Assembly (NCBI RefSeq): GCF_010727125.1
Contig: NZ_AP022564.1
Location: 620,001 to 684,000, forward strand
Direction of reading: 5' to 3'
Source: Mycolicibacter terrae
GTDB taxonomy: Bacteria; Actinomycetota; Actinomycetes; Mycobacteriales; Mycobacteriaceae
Length of the DNA stretch: 64,000 nt
The notes below the pieces were generated by a model. It did not search any database. It had not been told where the DNA came from and saw nothing but the letters and a program-made list of their open reading frames with translations. Within the stretch, counting starts at the first letter, position 1. Each line of letters opens with the position of its first letter. Of the stretch, positions 25,564-33,655 are shown one piece after another. Position numbers and translations under genes: made by a program.

Positions 25564-26862
25564 TCAGAGCCCGGCGGGGACGGGCGCCGCCACCGGTGTG
25601 AACTGCAGGTGCAGCTCGGTCAAGCCCCGCAGGATGAAGGTCGGCTCGAAACTGAACCGACGGTCACCAGCCGGGCCGTGCTGCGACTCATCCAGCCGGA
25701 TGTCGGTCATCCGGTCCAAGAGGCGTTCCAGCGAGATTCGGCTCTCCGAGCGCGCCAGTGGCGAACCCGGGCAGGTGTGGCTGCCGCGGGCGAACGCCAG
25801 GTGCTCGCGCACATTGGGCCGGTCGATCCGGAATTCGTGCGGATTCTCGAACTTGCGGGGATCGCGGTTGATCGCCCCGGGGAACATCACCACGACGGTG
25901 CCGGCTTTCAGTTCGACCCCGCCCAATGTGGTGGTCTTGCGCACCAGCCGGGGGTCGGATTTGACGGGGCTCTCCATCCGCAGCGTCTCCTCGAGGAAGT
26001 TCGGGATCTTGCTGCGGTCCTCACGCAGTTGTGCGACCAGGCCGGGGTCCTCGGCCAGGAACCGCAGCGCCGCGCTGAGCAGTTTGGTGGTGGTCTCCTG
26101 TCCAGCCGCGAACAGGAACGTGGCACTTTTGACCACGTCGGCGATCTCGGGGATCGAACCGTCCTCATAGGTGGCGGTGGCCAGATCGGTCAGCACGTCG
26201 CCACGCGGATTTTCCCGCCGGTCGCTCAGGTACCGGCTGAACTTGTCGTCCAGCCAGGCCAGCGGGTCGTGCGCCAATTCCTCGTGATCGAGCGCGCCGA
26301 TCCGGGCACCCGGTTGCGGCGCGCCGAGGACCTCCTGGAACGTCGGCCGGTCCTCTTCGGGCACGCCGAGCAGGTCGGCGATCACCAGCAACGCGAACGG
26401 CCTGGCGTACTCGGAGAGGAATTCGCACGTGCCGCCGTCGATGAAATAGTCGAGTTGCCGGTCGGCCAGGCGCCACATGAAGTCCTGGTTCTCCTTGAGC
26501 CGTTTCGGTGTCAGCAGCCGGTTCAGCAGCGACCGGGCTTTGGTGTGCATCGGCGGGTCCATGGTCACCATGTGCTCGCTCATCGGCATCAGGTGGCGGT
26601 GCGCCTCGATCTGCTCGCCGATGTCATCACCTTCGGGGGTGAACGGCAGGGGCGGGAATGGCCCGCCCACCGCGACCAGGTTCGAGTAGGTCTCGGAGTC
26701 CCGGTAGACCTCGTTCGCCTCTTCGTGTCCCGTCACGGCCACCACGTCATAGGCATTGAGCCGCGTCACCGGGCTCTTGTTCCGCAGGTAATCGAAGTAC
26801 GGGTGCGGATCGGGTATCAGGGACTGATCGGTGAAGAAGTCGATCGTGTCGAAGTCAGTCAA
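25564..26862 (-). CDS. Cytochrome P450
   Basis: 432 residues starting at TTG 26862, preferred because GAGAGG lies six bases upstream. I-helix AGQETT (253-258), EETLRMESPV, heme motif FARGSHTCPG with Cys364. Shares the B-C insertion (VAVGGPFPPLPFTPEGDD) and the end FILRGLTELHLQFTP with the P450 of the Rieske operon at 18021. First gene of a four-gene minus-strand unit. Confidence 0.95.
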   Translation of the reverse strand: MTDFDTIDFFTDQSLIPDPHPYFDYLRNKSPVTRLNAYDVVAVTGHEEANEVYRDSETYSNLVAVGGPFPPLPFTPEGDDIGEQIEAHRHLMPMSEHMVTMDPPMHTKARSLLNRLLTPKRLKENQDFMWRLADRQLDYFIDGGTCEFLSEYARPFALLVIADLLGVPEEDRPTFQEVLGAPQPGARIGALDHEELAHDPLAWLDDKFSRYLSDRRENPRGDVLTDLATATYEDGSIPEIADVVKSATFLFAAGQETTTKLLSAALRFLAEDPGLVAQLREDRSKIPNFLEETLRMESPVKSDPRLVRKTTTLGGVELKAGTVVVMFPGAINRDPRKFENPHEFRIDRPNVREHLAFARGSHTCPGSPLARSESRISLERLLDRMTDIRLDESQHGPAGDRRFSFEPTFILRGLTELHLQFTPVAAPVPAGL

Positions 26863-26904
26863 GGGAGGCCTCTCTAAAGAATTGCCTGACAAGTGCTGTG
26901 CACC

Positions 26905-26933
26905 TGCTTAGCATGGGTGGGACCGGGGGTCAA
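26905..26933 (-). promoter_or_regulatory. Possible promoter of the P450-P450-SDR unit
   Basis: On the minus strand, TTGACC (26928-26933), 17-bp spacer, TAAGCA (26905-26910), about 43 bases before the TTG start. The 140-bp divergent gap to the TetR gene holds no other clear signal. Confidence 0.35.
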
Positions 26934-27002
26934 GGGTTGGCGCGGCATTACGCTGGCCGCCGGACGTGTAAAGGTGGATGACGACGATGCGGAGTGGCCG
27001 GT

Positions 27003-27653
27003 ATGCCCGAATCGGGTAAGGGACAGCGCAGAATTGGGGCGCCTGACGCGAAGAACCGGACGCTGCTGCTCGACGCCGCGGAACAGCTTCTGGTGACCGC
27101 CGGCGCCGGTGCGGTCAGTTCGCGCCGGGTCGCCGAGCAGGCGGGCCTCAAACATCAACTCGTGCACTATTACTTCCGGACCATGGACGACCTGTTCCTG
27201 GCGGTGTTTCGCCGACGTGGTGATCAGGGTTTGCAAGAGCAGGCCGCGGTGCTGGAGTCGCCGCAGCCGCTGTGGGCGCTGTGGCGATTCAATAACGACA
27301 CGGCGGGGACTGCGTTGACCATGCAGTTCATTGCCCTGGCCAACGAACGTGAGGGACTGCGAGCCGAGATCGCCAGCTACGCGGAACGGCTTCGCGCCGA
27401 ACAGATCGAGACGGTGGCCGGGCTGCTGACGCGCTATGGGATCGACGACGAGGAGTTTTCGGCGACGGTGTTGATGGTGTTGATGACCAGTGCGTCGCGG
27501 ATGCTGATCATCGAACAGGAGGCGCTGGGTATGAGACTGGGCCACGCCGAGACCGTCGAGTTCGTCGAGCGATGGCTGCGCCGACTCGAGGGCGAACCGG
27601 GAGACCCGGCCGCCGGCGCCGCCACAGTGTCGTCGGGGCGCGCGGCGCATTAA
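27003..27653 (+). CDS. TetR-family transcriptional regulator
   Basis: 216 residues from ATG 27003 (GGAG eight bases upstream); GTG 26994 is an alternative. HTH: RTLLLDAAEQLLVTAGAGAV then VAEQAGLKHQLVHYYFRTMDDLFLAVF, typical TetR. Divergent from the P450-P450-SDR unit and therefore its likely regulator, although I see no strong palindrome in the gap. The TAA overlaps the stop of the convergent crotonase gene by four bases. Confidence 0.9.
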   Translation: MPESGKGQRRIGAPDAKNRTLLLDAAEQLLVTAGAGAVSSRRVAEQAGLKHQLVHYYFRTMDDLFLAVFRRRGDQGLQEQAAVLESPQPLWALWRFNNDTAGTALTMQFIALANEREGLRAEIASYAERLRAEQIETVAGLLTRYGIDDEEFSATVLMVLMTSASRMLIIEQEALGMRLGHAETVEFVERWLRRLEGEPGDPAAGAATVSSGRAAH

Positions 27654-28372
27654 CGTTGCGCCCGGCCTTGCTGCAGGCGATCGGCGGCCGCCCAATGCTC
27701 ATCGGCGACCCAGAGCCGGGCGAACGCCGCAACCGCCTCGTCGGCCGTCGCGCCGGCCAGCACCCGCTTGATCTCGCCCGCTGACGGATTGGCCAGCGAC
27801 CGTGCCAGGCCGCGCCATTCGGCCTCGAACGACTCCCGGGGCACCACCCTGTTCACCAGACCGATCCGTTCGGCCGCCGGGGCGTCCAGCATGGTGCCGG
27901 TGCCGGCCAGCAACAGCGCCTGACTGTTTCCAACCAGTGCGGCCAGGCGCTCGGCGCCGCCCCAGGCCGGCATGATCGCCAGCGACACCTGATTGAAGGC
28001 GATCTTGACGTCGGCGGCGGCGATCCGGATATCGGCGGCAACCGCCACCTCGGCGCCGCCCCCGAGCGCATGGCCGTTCAGCGCGGCGATCACCGGCGCC
28101 GGGAAAGCCGCGATCCGATCGCACAGCGTGCGCATCCGCCAGGCCATGGCGGCGGCGTCCGGTTCGGTGCGGATTGCGGCGAGTTGCTTGAGATCTCCGC
28201 CGGAGACGAAGGCGCGGTCGCCGGCGCCGGTGATGACCACGGCCCGTGCCGCGGCTACCGCGTCGAGCGCACGATCGAGCTGATCCATCGTCTCCGGGGC
28301 GATCGCGTTGCGCGCTTGCGGACGATCGATGGTGATGACCGCCAATCCTTCATCCAGCTCGACATCAACCAT
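27650..28372 (-). CDS. Enoyl-CoA hydratase/isomerase (crotonase) family
   Basis: 240 residues from ATG 28372 (GGAGAG upstream). Crotonase fold: ITIDRPQARNAIAP, oxyanion-hole region GDRAFVSGGDLKQL, and HALGGGAEVAVAADIRIAA. The first catalytic Glu (GGGAE) is present; at the second site FNQVSLAIMPAWGG the usual Pro-Glu is replaced. It is therefore perhaps an isomerase or hydrolase of acyl-CoA. Divergent to the FadD at 28430. Confidence 0.9.
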   Translation of the reverse strand: MVDVELDEGLAVITIDRPQARNAIAPETMDQLDRALDAVAAARAVVITGAGDRAFVSGGDLKQLAAIRTEPDAAAMAWRMRTLCDRIAAFPAPVIAALNGHALGGGAEVAVAADIRIAAADVKIAFNQVSLAIMPAWGGAERLAALVGNSQALLLAGTGTMLDAPAAERIGLVNRVVPRESFEAEWRGLARSLANPSAGEIKRVLAGATADEAVAAFARLWVADEHWAAADRLQQGRAQR

Positions 28373-28395
28373 GACTCTCCAATGAAGATATTGGC

Positions 28396-28414
28396 ATTCT
28401 CGGTTTAGGAGAAT
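28396..28414. promoter_or_regulatory. Inverted repeat ATTCTC-N7-GAGAAT
   Basis: Perfect 6-bp inverted repeat in the 57-bp gap between divergent crotonase and FadD genes. The same half-site occurs in the opposite arrangement at 30075-30089. Confidence 0.4.
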
Positions 28415-28429
28415 AGCATCGCGGGCGTC

Positions 28430-30076
28430 ATGCGAAAGATTCCGGACGACCTGGCGCGGCACTACGAGGCCAACGGGTGGTGGACCCGAGAGACCCTCGG
28501 TGACCTACTCACGGCGTGCCTCTCCGAGACACCCGACGGCCGGTTCGAGGTGCACTCCGCGGTTCGCCCGTGGCGTGGCACCTTCGGCGACGTGGAGCAA
28601 ACCGCGCGCCGGCTGGCGGCCGGACTGTCTGCCCGGGGCGTCGGCCCCGGAGATGTGGTGGCGTTCCAACTGCCCAACTGGATGGAGGCCGCGGCGACCT
28701 TCTGGGCCGCGGCATTCCTGGGGGCGGTGGTGGTGCCGATCGTGCATTTCTACGGGCCCAAGGAACTGGGCTACATCCTGGCGGCCAGCAAACCGCGGGT
28801 GTTCATCACCGCCGAGAAGTTCGGGCGGATGACGTTCGCGCCCGGACTTGTCGCCGATGTCCCGATCATCGGGGTGGTGGGCGGGAGCGGCGGGAGTGTG
28901 GTGGGCGGGAGCGGCGGGAGTGTGGTGGGCGGGAGCGGCGGGAGTGTGGTGGACGGCAGCGGCGGAAGCTCTGCCGGACAGCGCTTCGAAGACCTACTGG
29001 CCGCCGAGCCGATGGCGGGCACGCTCGACACCGACCCCGGTGCGCCGGCGCTGATCGCGTTCACCTCTGGGACCACCCGAAATCCCAAGGGCGTCATCCA
29101 CAGTCACCAGACGCTCTGCTTCGAGACGCGTCAGCTGCTCGACAACTACCCCAAGGACCGCGGTCGGCAGCTGACCGCGACGCCGGTCGGGCACTTCATC
29201 GGGATGGTTTCGGCGTTTCTGATCCCGGTGCTCGAGGGCGCGCCGATCGACCTCGCCGATACCTGGGATCCTGCGCAGGTGCTGGCCTTGATGGCCGACG
29301 AGGGGGTGTCGATCGGCGGCGGGCCGCCGTATTTCGTCACTAGTTTGCTCGATCACCCGGATTTCACCGCCGATCACCTGTGTCATATCCGCCACGTCGG
29401 GCTGGGTGGATCGACGGTGCCCGCGGCGGTCACCCGCCGGCTGGCGGATCTGGGCATCTTCGTGTTCCGGTCCTACGGCAGCACCGAACACCCCTCGATC
29501 ACCGGTTCGCGGCCGAGCGCCCCGGAGGACAAGCGACTGTTCACCGACGGCGACGTGCGGCCCGGTGTGGAGATCCGGTTGGCTCCCGACGGGGAGATTC
29601 TCAGTCGTGGCCCCGATCTGTGCCTCGGCTATACCGACGAGGCCTTGACCGAGGCGGCCTTCGATGCCGACGGCTGGTATCACACCGGCGACGTCGGCGT
29701 GCTCGACGCCGACGGCTATCTGACCATCACCGACCGTAAGGCCGACGTGATCATCCGCGGCGGCGAGAACATCAGTGCCGTCGAGGTCGAAGAGGTCTTG
29801 TTGGCGATGCCTGCGGTCGCCGAGGCGGTGGTGGTCGCGGTGCCCGACGCCCGGATGGGGGAGCGGGCGGCGGCGGTCGTCCGCGTCAAGCCCGGATGCG
29901 CGTTGCCGACGATGCCGGAGCTGCGGGCGCATTTCGATGGTATGGGATTGGCGCCACAGAAGTGGCCGGAGGAACTCCACGGAGTCGACGACTTCCCGCG
30001 CACCGCCAGCGGCAAGGTGCAGAAGTACGTGGTGCGGCAGAACCTCGCGGACGAGGTTGCACCGAGCGCGTTGTGA
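28430..30076 (+). CDS. Acyl-CoA synthetase (AMP-forming) with internal Gly/Ser repeat
   Basis: 548 residues. Activates a carboxylic acid to its CoA thioester via an acyl-AMP. Motifs: P-loop FTSGTTRNPKGVIHS, YGSTEHPS (A5), GDVG and the A10-type TASGKVQKYV. Residues 149-180 are four copies of V-V-G/D-G-S-G-G-S, encoded by a 24-bp tandem repeat, inserted in a surface loop before the P-loop; other FadDs here lack it. It faces the crotonase and precedes the amidohydrolase and another FadD on the same strand. Confidence 0.93.
   Translation: MRKIPDDLARHYEANGWWTRETLGDLLTACLSETPDGRFEVHSAVRPWRGTFGDVEQTARRLAAGLSARGVGPGDVVAFQLPNWMEAAATFWAAAFLGAVVVPIVHFYGPKELGYILAASKPRVFITAEKFGRMTFAPGLVADVPIIGVVGGSGGSVVGGSGGSVVGGSGGSVVDGSGGSSAGQRFEDLLAAEPMAGTLDTDPGAPALIAFTSGTTRNPKGVIHSHQTLCFETRQLLDNYPKDRGRQLTATPVGHFIGMVSAFLIPVLEGAPIDLADTWDPAQVLALMADEGVSIGGGPPYFVTSLLDHPDFTADHLCHIRHVGLGGSTVPAAVTRRLADLGIFVFRSYGSTEHPSITGSRPSAPEDKRLFTDGDVRPGVEIRLAPDGEILSRGPDLCLGYTDEALTEAAFDADGWYHTGDVGVLDADGYLTITDRKADVIIRGGENISAVEVEEVLLAMPAVAEAVVVAVPDARMGERAAAVVRVKPGCALPTMPELRAHFDGMGLAPQKWPEELHGVDDFPRTASGKVQKYVVRQNLADEVAPSAL
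28874..28969 (+). repeat. 24-bp tandem repeat x4 inside fadD-type gene
   Basis: Three identical 24-bp units (28874-28897, 28898-28921, 28922-28945) and one diverged unit (28946-28969), in frame, each encoding V-V-G-G-S-G-G-S or a variant. Copy number changes would keep the reading frame, so it may vary between strains. Confidence 0.95.
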
Positions 30077-30089
30077 GAATATGATTCTC
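30075..30089. promoter_or_regulatory. Palindrome GAGAAT-ATG-ATTCTC
   Basis: Perfect 6-bp inverted repeat with a three-base spacer, overlapping the FadD stop codon and ending 22 bases before the amidohydrolase ATG. Candidate operator or promoter element for the amidohydrolase-FadD pair. Confidence 0.45.
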
Positions 30090-30111
30090 TCGAGCCGAAA
30101 AGGAGCATTCC

Positions 30112-31302
30112 ATGGGTCAACTGTCACATCGCGTCGAGATCCCATTCCCGTTGTTCGACGCCGACAACCACCTCTATGAACCGCCGGAGGCGCTGACCAA
30201 GTACCTGCCCAAGGAGTACAAGGACATCGTCCAGTACGTGGAGATCAAGGGGCGCACCAAGATCGCCATCCGCGGTCAGATCAGTGAGTACATCCCGAAC
30301 CCCACGTTCTCGGTGGTGGCCAAGCCGGGCGCCTGGGAGGAGTACTTCAAGTTCGGCAATCCCGAGGGCAAGACCAGGCGTGAACTCTTCGGCGAGCCGA
30401 TGAAGTCGATTCCGGCGTTCTTCGAACCCGCGCCGCGCCTGGCCCTGATGGATGAACTGGGCATCGACCGGGCGCTGATGATCCCGACGTTGGCCAGTCT
30501 GATCGAGGAGCGGTTGCGCGACGATCCGGTGGCGATCCACGTCATCATCCACGCGCTCAACCAGTGGCTCGACGAGGTGTGGGGCTTCAACTACAAGAAC
30601 CGCATCTTCACCACGCCGGTGATCACCCTGCCGATCGTCGAGAAAGCCATCGAGGAGTTGGACTGGGTCGTCGCGCGCGGCGCCCGCGCCATCCTGATCC
30701 GCCCGGCACCGGTGCCGGGCTTCCGCGGCCCGCGCTCCTTCGCCCTGCCCGAATTCGACCCGTTCTGGGCCCGCTGCGTCGAGCACGACGTGTTCGTCGC
30801 AATGCACTCGTCGGACAGCGGCTACTCCCGCTACACCTCGGAGTGGGACGGCACCAGCCAGGAGATGCTGCCGTTCCAGACCAATGCCATGGCGATCCTC
30901 AACGAGTGGCGCCCGATCCAGGATGCAGTGGCCTCCTGGGTGATCCACGGCGCGCTGTTCCGCCACCCGAAGCTCAAGGTGGGCATCATCGAGGCGGGCT
31001 CGAAGTGGATGGCCCCGCTGCTGGAATCGATGGCCGAGGTGTACAAGAAGGCCCCCGAGGCCTTCCCGGCCAATCCGATGGAAGAGATCAAGAAACGGAT
31101 CTACGTCAGCCCGTTCTATGAGGACGGCATCGACGACCTGATCAAGCTGATCGGGGTGGACCAGGTGCTCTACGGCTCGGACTGGCCGCACCCGGAGGGG
31201 CTGGGCGAGCCGACGCACTACGTGACGGCGCTGTCGCATCTTTCCGTCGAGGATCAGGCGAAGATCATGGGCGGCAACCTCAGTCGCCTCGTCACCGCTT
31301 AG
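30112..31302 (+). CDS. Amidohydrolase-superfamily (ACMSD-like) protein
   Basis: 396 residues; ATG has AAGGAG upstream. The N-terminal strand FDADNHLYEPPEAL, middle MHSSDSGYSRY, and C-terminal YGSDWPHPEG match the TIM-barrel amidohydrolase_2 group that includes decarboxylases and hydrolases. The usual HxH metal motif is DNH here. Related to the genes at 60329 and 63218. Its neighbour 3 bases downstream is a FadD, and a FadD also lies next to the 60329 copy, so it may act on an acid or CoA ester. Confidence 0.9.
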   Translation: MGQLSHRVEIPFPLFDADNHLYEPPEALTKYLPKEYKDIVQYVEIKGRTKIAIRGQISEYIPNPTFSVVAKPGAWEEYFKFGNPEGKTRRELFGEPMKSIPAFFEPAPRLALMDELGIDRALMIPTLASLIEERLRDDPVAIHVIIHALNQWLDEVWGFNYKNRIFTTPVITLPIVEKAIEELDWVVARGARAILIRPAPVPGFRGPRSFALPEFDPFWARCVEHDVFVAMHSSDSGYSRYTSEWDGTSQEMLPFQTNAMAILNEWRPIQDAVASWVIHGALFRHPKLKVGIIEAGSKWMAPLLESMAEVYKKAPEAFPANPMEEIKKRIYVSPFYEDGIDDLIKLIGVDQVLYGSDWPHPEGLGEPTHYVTALSHLSVEDQAKIMGGNLSRLVTA

Positions 31303-31304
31303 AG

Positions 31305-32768
31305 GTGCCTCGCTGGCAGACCATTCCCGAGATGGTCTTGAGCGTCGGCGATCGCTTCGGAGATGCCGAAGCGATCGCCGACGGCCCGCTACGACTCACC
31401 TTTGCTCAGCTGGCTGACCGGGTCCGCTGCGCCGCGGGCGCCTTCGCCGCCGCTGGCATCGAAAAGGGTGATCGGGCGGCGATCTGGGCTCCCAACTCCG
31501 CGGAGTGGATCATTGCCGCGTTCGGGCTGCTGACCGCCGGTGGAGTGCTGGTCCCGGTCAACACCCGATTCAAGGCGGGGGAGGCAGGCGACGTCATCCG
31601 GCGCAGCGGAGCCAGGCTGGTGCTGGCCGAAAAAGGTTTCCTGGGATTGGATTTCACCGCACCACCCGGCATTCCGGTGATCGACCTCAAATCGGACTTC
31701 CTGAGTGCCGGTTCACCGGTAGAGCGTCCGGTCGACGGTGATGACATCGCCGACATCATCTTCACCTCGGGCACGACCGGCCGACCCAAGGGCGTGATGA
31801 TGAGCCACCGACAGAATCTGCGGCTCTACGCCGAATGGTGCGACCTGGCCGATCTGCGCGAGGGTGACCGCTATCTGATGGTTAATCCCTTCTTTCATAC
31901 CTTCGGCTACAAGGCGGGCTGTATCGCCGCGTGCATCCGGGGAGCAACCATGTTCCCGGTCCGGGTATTCGACGTCGATGTCGTGCTGGAACTCATTGAA
32001 AACGAACGCATCACCATGCTTCCGGGGCCTCCGACGCTGTATCAGTCACTGCTGGACGCGTGCTCGGGTCGCGACCTGTCATCGTTGCGCGCCGCGGTCA
32101 CCGGCGCCGCGGATATCCCGGTGGATCTGGTCCGGCGGATCCGCAGCGAATTGCCGTTCCGGTCCATCATGACCGGCTACGGCCTCACCGAGGCCGGTAC
32201 GGTGACGGCGTCGCGCCGCGGTGACTCATTCGAGGACATCGCGACCACGGCCGGACTGGCGTGTGCGGACATTGAAGTACGCATCGCCGGCAACGCTGAA
32301 GCCGGCGAGGTTCTGGTGCGAGGCTACAACGTGATGGCCGGCTACCTCGACGACCCGCAGGCGACCGCAGAGGCGATCGACGCGCAGGGCTGGCTGCACA
32401 CCGGGGACGTCGGGACGATGGACTCCGCCGGTCGCCTGCGGATCGTCGGACGCAAGAAGGACATGTTCATCGTCGGCGGTTTCAACGCCTATCCCGCCGA
32501 GATCGAGGGCTTTCTGCTGGAGCATCCGGCCGTCGCGCAGGTCGCTGTCATCGGCGTGCCCGACAAGCGGCTCGGCCAGGTCGGCAAGGCGTTCGTGGTG
32601 AAAGATGCCGCTGGAGCGCAGACGTCGGAATCGGAACTGATCGCGTGGAGCCGGGACCGGATGGCCGGCTTCAAGGTCCCGCGGTCCGTGTCGTTCGTGG
32701 ACAGCCTGCCACTGAACGCCACCGGCAAGGTGGACAAAGCACGGCTGGGGACCGAGTCCGGGGCATGA
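31305..32768 (+). CDS. Acyl-CoA synthetase (FadD3-like)
   Basis: 487 residues from GTG 31305. Motifs FTSGTTGRPKGVMMSH, YGLTEAGT, GWLHTGDVG, and NATGKVDKARL (catalytic Lys). Its length and sequence resemble FadD3-type ligases that activate ring-derived propionates in sterol breakdown, but the substrate cannot be assigned from sequence. The start lies two bases after the amidohydrolase stop, so the pair is co-translated. Confidence 0.92.
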   Translation: MPRWQTIPEMVLSVGDRFGDAEAIADGPLRLTFAQLADRVRCAAGAFAAAGIEKGDRAAIWAPNSAEWIIAAFGLLTAGGVLVPVNTRFKAGEAGDVIRRSGARLVLAEKGFLGLDFTAPPGIPVIDLKSDFLSAGSPVERPVDGDDIADIIFTSGTTGRPKGVMMSHRQNLRLYAEWCDLADLREGDRYLMVNPFFHTFGYKAGCIAACIRGATMFPVRVFDVDVVLELIENERITMLPGPPTLYQSLLDACSGRDLSSLRAAVTGAADIPVDLVRRIRSELPFRSIMTGYGLTEAGTVTASRRGDSFEDIATTAGLACADIEVRIAGNAEAGEVLVRGYNVMAGYLDDPQATAEAIDAQGWLHTGDVGTMDSAGRLRIVGRKKDMFIVGGFNAYPAEIEGFLLEHPAVAQVAVIGVPDKRLGQVGKAFVVKDAAGAQTSESELIAWSRDRMAGFKVPRSVSFVDSLPLNATGKVDKARLGTESGA

Positions 32769-32774
32769 GGCGTC

Positions 32775-32954
32775 ATGTACGTCTGCCTGTGTGCCGGGGT
32801 GACCAGCCAACAGGTGATCGACGCCGTCAAGGACGGCGCATCGACCACCAGGCAGGTCGGTGAGCGCACCGGTGCGGGCACGGTGTGCGGACGCTGCAAG
32901 AGCAACATTCGGGCGCTGATCGCCGCGACCTTGCAGCAATCTGCGCGACGATGA
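32775..32954 (+). CDS. bfd: Bacterioferritin-associated ferredoxin-like [2Fe-2S] protein
   Basis: 59 residues. It begins MYVCLCAGVTSQQVIDAV and has GAGTVCGRCKSNI: Cys4, Cys6, Cys38 and Cys41 in the C-x-C-x31-C-x2-C spacing of Bfd-type [2Fe-2S] domains. Such proteins reduce the heme of bacterioferritin to release iron, or serve as small electron carriers. It starts six bases after the FadD stop. No bacterioferritin gene is nearby. Its stop codon lies inside the first of three matching operators, just before a TetR gene. Confidence 0.9.
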   Translation: MYVCLCAGVTSQQVIDAVKDGASTTRQVGERTGAGTVCGRCKSNIRALIAATLQQSARR

Positions 32955-32963
32955 CCTGAGTCA
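32952..32963. promoter_or_regulatory. TetR operator, copy 1 (TGAC-CTGA-GTCA)
   Basis: Inverted repeat TGAC/GTCA with four-base spacer, 42 bases before the TetR GTG. Matches the sites at 33638 and 34393. Confidence 0.5.
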
Positions 32964-33004
32964 TCCAGCGCGGGTACCGGCGTCGAGGCGATACTGTCTT
33001 GGCC

Positions 33005-33610
33005 GTGGCGGACAAGTCAGACAAGATGACGGCGCGTGAAGCCAAGCGCCTGCAGACGCGCGAGCGCCTGCTGGGTGCGGCGACGGCCGAGTTCAAGCGG
33101 ACCGGGATGGCGCAGGCCGACGTCGGCGCCATCGTGGCCGCCGCCGGCGTCGCGCACGGCACGTTCTTCTTCCACTTCCCCACCAAGGAGCATGTGCTGC
33201 TAGAACTCGAAATGCGTGAAGAGGACCGGATGGCAAAGCAGTTCGGCCGGTTCCTGGACAAGGGGCATGACCTGGAATCCGCCTTGACCGAGGCGGTGCG
33301 ACTGGTGTTGGGGCTGGAACGCCGCCTCGGTGAGCTGTTGTTCAAAGATTTCCTGGCGTTGCACTTCTCCCAGACCCGCCCGGCCGCCGAGGACGTTAGT
33401 GATCACTCACTGGTCCTGCTGTTGGGCAAGCGCATCGAGCAGGCCCAGTCGGCGGGGGAGGTGGATCCGGAGGTCCGGCCGTTCAACAGTGCGGTGTTCT
33501 TCTTGCTCGGCCTCTACGCCCTGGCGATCACCACCAACGATCTGATGCGTCACGAGTTGCTCGAAGATTTGGTGAAACGCACCATGCACAGCATGGCTGT
33601 GATCGCCTGA
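33005..33610 (+). CDS. TetR-family transcriptional regulator of the NorQD-type locus
   Basis: 201 residues from GTG 33005; TTG 32999 or ATG 33029 are alternatives and none has a strong ribosome site. HTH: RLQTRERLLGAATAEFKRTG, then VGAIVAAAGVAHGTFFFHFPTKEHVLLEL. C-terminal ligand domain full length. The TGAC-N4-GTCA palindromes before this gene, before the membrane protein at 33656 and in the promoter of the 34593 operon make it the likely local repressor. Confidence 0.9.
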   Translation: MADKSDKMTAREAKRLQTRERLLGAATAEFKRTGMAQADVGAIVAAAGVAHGTFFFHFPTKEHVLLELEMREEDRMAKQFGRFLDKGHDLESALTEAVRLVLGLERRLGELLFKDFLALHFSQTRPAAEDVSDHSLVLLLGKRIEQAQSAGEVDPEVRPFNSAVFFLLGLYALAITTNDLMRHELLEDLVKRTMHSMAVIA

Positions 33611-33637
33611 TCAATCCTTGTCGCCGGCGGCATTGAA

Positions 33638-33649
33638 TGACTAAAGTCA
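33638..33649 (+). promoter_or_regulatory. TetR operator, copy 2, over a leaderless-type promoter
   Basis: TGACT-AA-AGTCA. The embedded TAAAGT (33642-33647) fits a mycobacterial -10 (TANNNT) eight bases before GTG 33656, so the transcript may start at the start codon. Confidence 0.6.
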
Positions 33650-33655
33650 GTAAGC

